NCBI RefSeq assembly: GCF_039994875.1
Contig: NZ_CP121196.1
Location: forward strand, 2,852,001 to 2,916,000
Direction of reading: 5' to 3'
DNA from: Telmatobacter sp. DSM 110680
GTDB taxonomy: Bacteria; Acidobacteriota; Terriglobia; Terriglobales; Acidobacteriaceae
Length of the DNA stretch: 64,000 nucleotides
In this document: positions 62,070 through 64,000 of the stretch, piece after piece
Numbering within the stretch: the stretch's first letter is position 1
Layout: the number at the start of each line of letters is the position of its first letter
Notes under the pieces: generated by a model
Told to the model about the DNA's origin: nothing
Database searches by the model: none
What the model saw: only the letters and a program-made list of their open reading frames with translations
Translations under genes and position numbers: made by a program

Positions 62070-63287
62070 CTACGACATATGCGTGAACGGCATCTGTTCT
62101 AGTCTGCCCGGCAGTTTAGGAGCAACCAGTCCCGCCGTGTTGCTAGCCATTACCTCGGTAAACGCTTTTCGGAAGGCCATCATCTCATCCGGCGTACCAA
62201 CGGTGATGCGCACGCTGTTCGGCCATGCAGGCCAGATGCGGCCCACATACATGTCCTTCGAACCAAGCGCAGCCTGCACGCCCTTGCCCGGACGCTTCAC
62301 ATCGAGCATGAAGCAGTTGCTCTCTGAAGGCGTTGTCGAGTATCCCTCACTCTTCAGCCATGCAATGGTCTGCATGCGAGTATCGGCAATGATCTTTTTG
62401 CGTGTCGAAACGAGATCTGCATCGAGGAGGCTTGCTTTTGCCGCAGCCACCGCGGTTATCGGCAGCGAGTTCATGCCGCCAAACTGGCTGATCTTGGCCA
62501 GGAGTTCCGGCTTGCCGATCGCAAAGCCCATGCGAATTCCCGCCATGCCGTACAGCTTGGAGAATGTGCGCAGAACGATGACGTTCTTGCCTTCCTTCAC
62601 GAAGTTGATCGAGCGCGGAGCATCGCACAGGTGGATGTACGCCTCGTCGATCAGGATAATCGTGTCTTTAGGCGCGTTTGCCACGGCGTATTCGATATCG
62701 CTGGGTGACGTGCAGGTGCCGGTCGGATTGTTTGGGTTGCAGATATAAATCACACCAGGATTCGACGAGGCTGCAAGCATCGCCTTGATGTCGTGCGATG
62801 CAGCACCCTTCGGATCGGCAAGCGGCACCTTCATAATCGGCGCACCACTGACCTTGGCGGCCCACATCGGCGCTTCGTAGCCGGGATCGGCAACTACCAG
62901 GGGCCGGTCCTTGCTGGTGAAGGCCAATACCGTGTAGTGCAGTGGCTCGCTTGAACCTGCAAACGGAATCACTGATTCAGGGCTCAGTCCTTCCTGCTTG
63001 GCGAATATCTCGGCAAGCTCTTCTTCGCCGTTGAAGAGATAGCGGCCGCCACGGGGAACGATGTTGATCATGGCACTACGCGCGGCTTCACATGGTCCCA
63101 TCGGATTCTCGTTGGCATCGATGTGAATGCCCTTATTGGGGTCGGCAAACTTGGGGCGCTCTGCATACGCGAGGTGCGCTTCGGTCAGGATTGGGAGGCT
63201 GGCCAGTGCGGAGGCTCCGGCGGCGAAGCGGAAGAAGTTGCGACGGGAAATTCCATTAGGAGCTAGAGGATCGACGGTCGGATACAT
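62070..63287 (-). CDS. Tat-exported class-I/II PLP aminotransferase (HisC-like)
   Basis: This 405-residue protein is a fold-type-I aminotransferase of the histidinol-phosphate type: ANENPMGP near residue 58, GSSEPLHYTVLAF, ICNPNNPTGTC and ILIDEAYIHL. The PLP lysine is in RTFSKLYGMAGIRMGFAIG, and an Arg-containing block (NSVRITVGT) is near the end. Ahead of it is a clear twin-arginine signal (SRRNFFRF at 14-21, then an Ala-rich stretch). Export with bound PLP would explain Tat use. AAGGAG eight bases before the ATG fixes the start. A role in histidine synthesis is unlikely for a periplasmic protein; the substrate is unknown. Confidence 0.9.
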   Translation of the reverse strand: MYPTVDPLAPNGISRRNFFRFAAGASALASLPILTEAHLAYAERPKFADPNKGIHIDANENPMGPCEAARSAMINIVPRGGRYLFNGEEELAEIFAKQEGLSPESVIPFAGSSEPLHYTVLAFTSKDRPLVVADPGYEAPMWAAKVSGAPIMKVPLADPKGAASHDIKAMLAASSNPGVIYICNPNNPTGTCTSPSDIEYAVANAPKDTIILIDEAYIHLCDAPRSINFVKEGKNVIVLRTFSKLYGMAGIRMGFAIGKPELLAKISQFGGMNSLPITAVAAAKASLLDADLVSTRKKIIADTRMQTIAWLKSEGYSTTPSESNCFMLDVKRPGKGVQAALGSKDMYVGRIWPAWPNSVRITVGTPDEMMAFRKAFTEVMASNTAGLVAPKLPGRLEQMPFTHMS

Positions 63288-63617
63288 CGGCAGGACTCCT
63301 TAGGTTGGAAATAGACGTGAACAGACAACTCGTCAGAAGCGGGGATAGAAAAGGCCGGAGATCAGAAAGATTGGGGAAGGGGAATCCCATATCCAAAGTT
63401 ATCGTTGCCGGGCGGCAAAAACAAGCGGGAAATGCGGATTCGTGGCACCGTGAACCAATTGCCCGAATTCAGCGAATTTTCTGCTAATCTGACTTTCAGC
63501 GTTGGGGACGCATCCGGTCCGCGGAAAGGGCTTTAAGCCCACCCGAAAAGTTCAACTTCAACCACCTTCTTTCAGCCCGAAACGCGGACGCCGGGCGCAA
63601 CGTTGAAAGGAGGCCGC
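63288..63617. other. Intergenic region between aminotransferase and ankyrin genes
   Basis: In these 330 bases, between divergent genes, I see no convincing coding frame, RNA gene or strong palindrome. It presumably contains both promoters. Confidence 0.4.
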
Positions 63618-64000
63618 ATGTCCGCCGAATCCCCTCGTCCCCTTCCTGAGCATCCCAATCTCCGCTACTTGAAAGACCAGGCCAAAGCAATGCTGAAAGC
63701 CGGTCAGGCTGTATCTCTGGCAGAGGCGCAGCGGGAGATCGCCCGCCTCTATGGCTTCGCAAGCTGGGCAAAGCTGAAGTCCAAAGTCGAAGAGAAAAAC
63801 CTCGACAAAGCCGTAATTGATTTGAAGCAAGCCATCGATAGCAATGATCTCGAACGCGTCAAGCAACTCATCACGCAGAAACCTGCGCTGCATCGCGCTC
63901 CCATCGGATACAACAAGAACGGACCGCTCACCTGGGTCGCTGAATGCCGCGTGCCCTGGGAGCCGCCTTCGCGCACAAGGCTCGCCATGGCGCAGTGGAT
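63618..64000 (+). CDS. Ankyrin-repeat protein, N-terminal part (cut by window edge)
   Basis: The reading frame starts at ATG 63618 behind AAAGGAGG and runs off the window without a stop (127 residues visible). The N-terminus LPEHPNLRYLKDQAKAMLKAG, with LAEAQREIARLYGFASWAKLKSKV at about 39-62, is typical of acidobacterial ankyrin-repeat proteins. The following IDLKQAIDSNDLERVKQLITQKPALH starts the first repeat. Such proteins bind other proteins; the partner is unknown. Confidence 0.85.
   Translation, partial: MSAESPRPLPEHPNLRYLKDQAKAMLKAGQAVSLAEAQREIARLYGFASWAKLKSKVEEKNLDKAVIDLKQAIDSNDLERVKQLITQKPALHRAPIGYNKNGPLTWVAECRVPWEPPSRTRLAMAQW

Noticed and set aside
62070..63287. Assignment as hisC of histidine synthesis
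   Set aside because: The Tat signal puts the enzyme outside the cytoplasm, and no other his gene is adjacent.
1..64000. CRISPR arrays, tRNA or rRNA genes, transposases and prophage
   Set aside because: I saw no regularly spaced repeats, no cloverleaf with the usual TTCGAATCC arm outside genes, and no mobile-element protein families.

Overview
The window looks like an ordinary stretch of chromosome from an Acidobacteriota member, probably class Terriglobia (Acidobacteriia). This is inferred from gene content, not from a marker search. The signs are a very large TonB-dependent receptor with a carboxypeptidase-regulatory-like N-terminus, two orphan MacB/FtsX-type permeases of the acidobacterial 'ADOP' kind (one preceded by a PadR regulator), many secreted glycosidases, GC-rich DNA and Tat-exported enzymes. 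I see no rRNA, tRNA, CRISPR array, insertion sequence, integrase or phage gene.

Layout. 0.3-5.9 kb: a lipid kinase, a secreted esterase, a MogA/MoaB-type molybdopterin protein, a LacI-family regulator and the methionine-sulfoxide reductase pair msrP-msrQ. 5.9-15.4 kb, mostly minus strand: the usual translation operon rpsP-khpA-rimM-trmD-rplS-rnhB, stretched by inserted accessory genes (GH5 glycosidase, GntR regulator, DUF2157/GDYXXLXY membrane pair, DinB-like protein, isoprenylcysteine-type methyltransferase). 15.7-23.1 kb: DUF695, PAP2 phosphatase, two divergent esterases, a DinB-like protein, a DUF4139 protein and a cytidylate-kinase-like protein. 23.2-29.8 kb: ADOP permease with PadR, a Tat-exported GH63-like glycosidase, a RimK-type ATP-grasp ligase and a DUF3592 protein. 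29.9-38.6 kb: DHFR-like reductase, NAD(P)-binding protein, AlkB, phosphoribosyltransferase, a GCS2/YbdK carboxylate-amine ligase, a LolA-like protein, an acyltransferase/aminotransferase fusion, lactate dehydrogenase and a flavin reductase. 38.7-44.3 kb: PhoU, phosphate acyltransferase, a second ADOP permease and an O-methyltransferase. 44.5-53.7 kb: sugar catabolism (xylulokinase, NagX-like transmembrane acyltransferase, GH20, a beta-helix protein, GH3). 53.9-58.0 kb: a stress island with two tandem universal stress proteins, a stand-alone cyclic-nucleotide-binding-fold protein, a Crp/Fnr regulator and an HD hydrolase. 58.4-64 kb: the TonB-dependent receptor, a Tat-exported aminotransferase and the start of an ankyrin-repeat gene cut by the window edge.

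Three points deserve most attention. (1) An ATP-grasp ligase, a GCS2/YbdK ligase and two alpha/beta-hydrolases lie dispersed over 17 kb. The two hydrolases are divergent around a perfect 17-bp palindrome. The set resembles a peptide- or amide-forming pathway, and a GNAT/class-V aminotransferase fusion sits next to it. (2) The Crp/Fnr regulator has FNR-like N-terminal cysteines but a CRP-like reading head. A perfect TGTGA-N6-TCACA site and a near-perfect GTGA-N6-TCAC site lie upstream of the two universal stress genes that flank it. (3) trmD carries an in-frame segment that matches a dispersed repeat also seen in two intergenic places.
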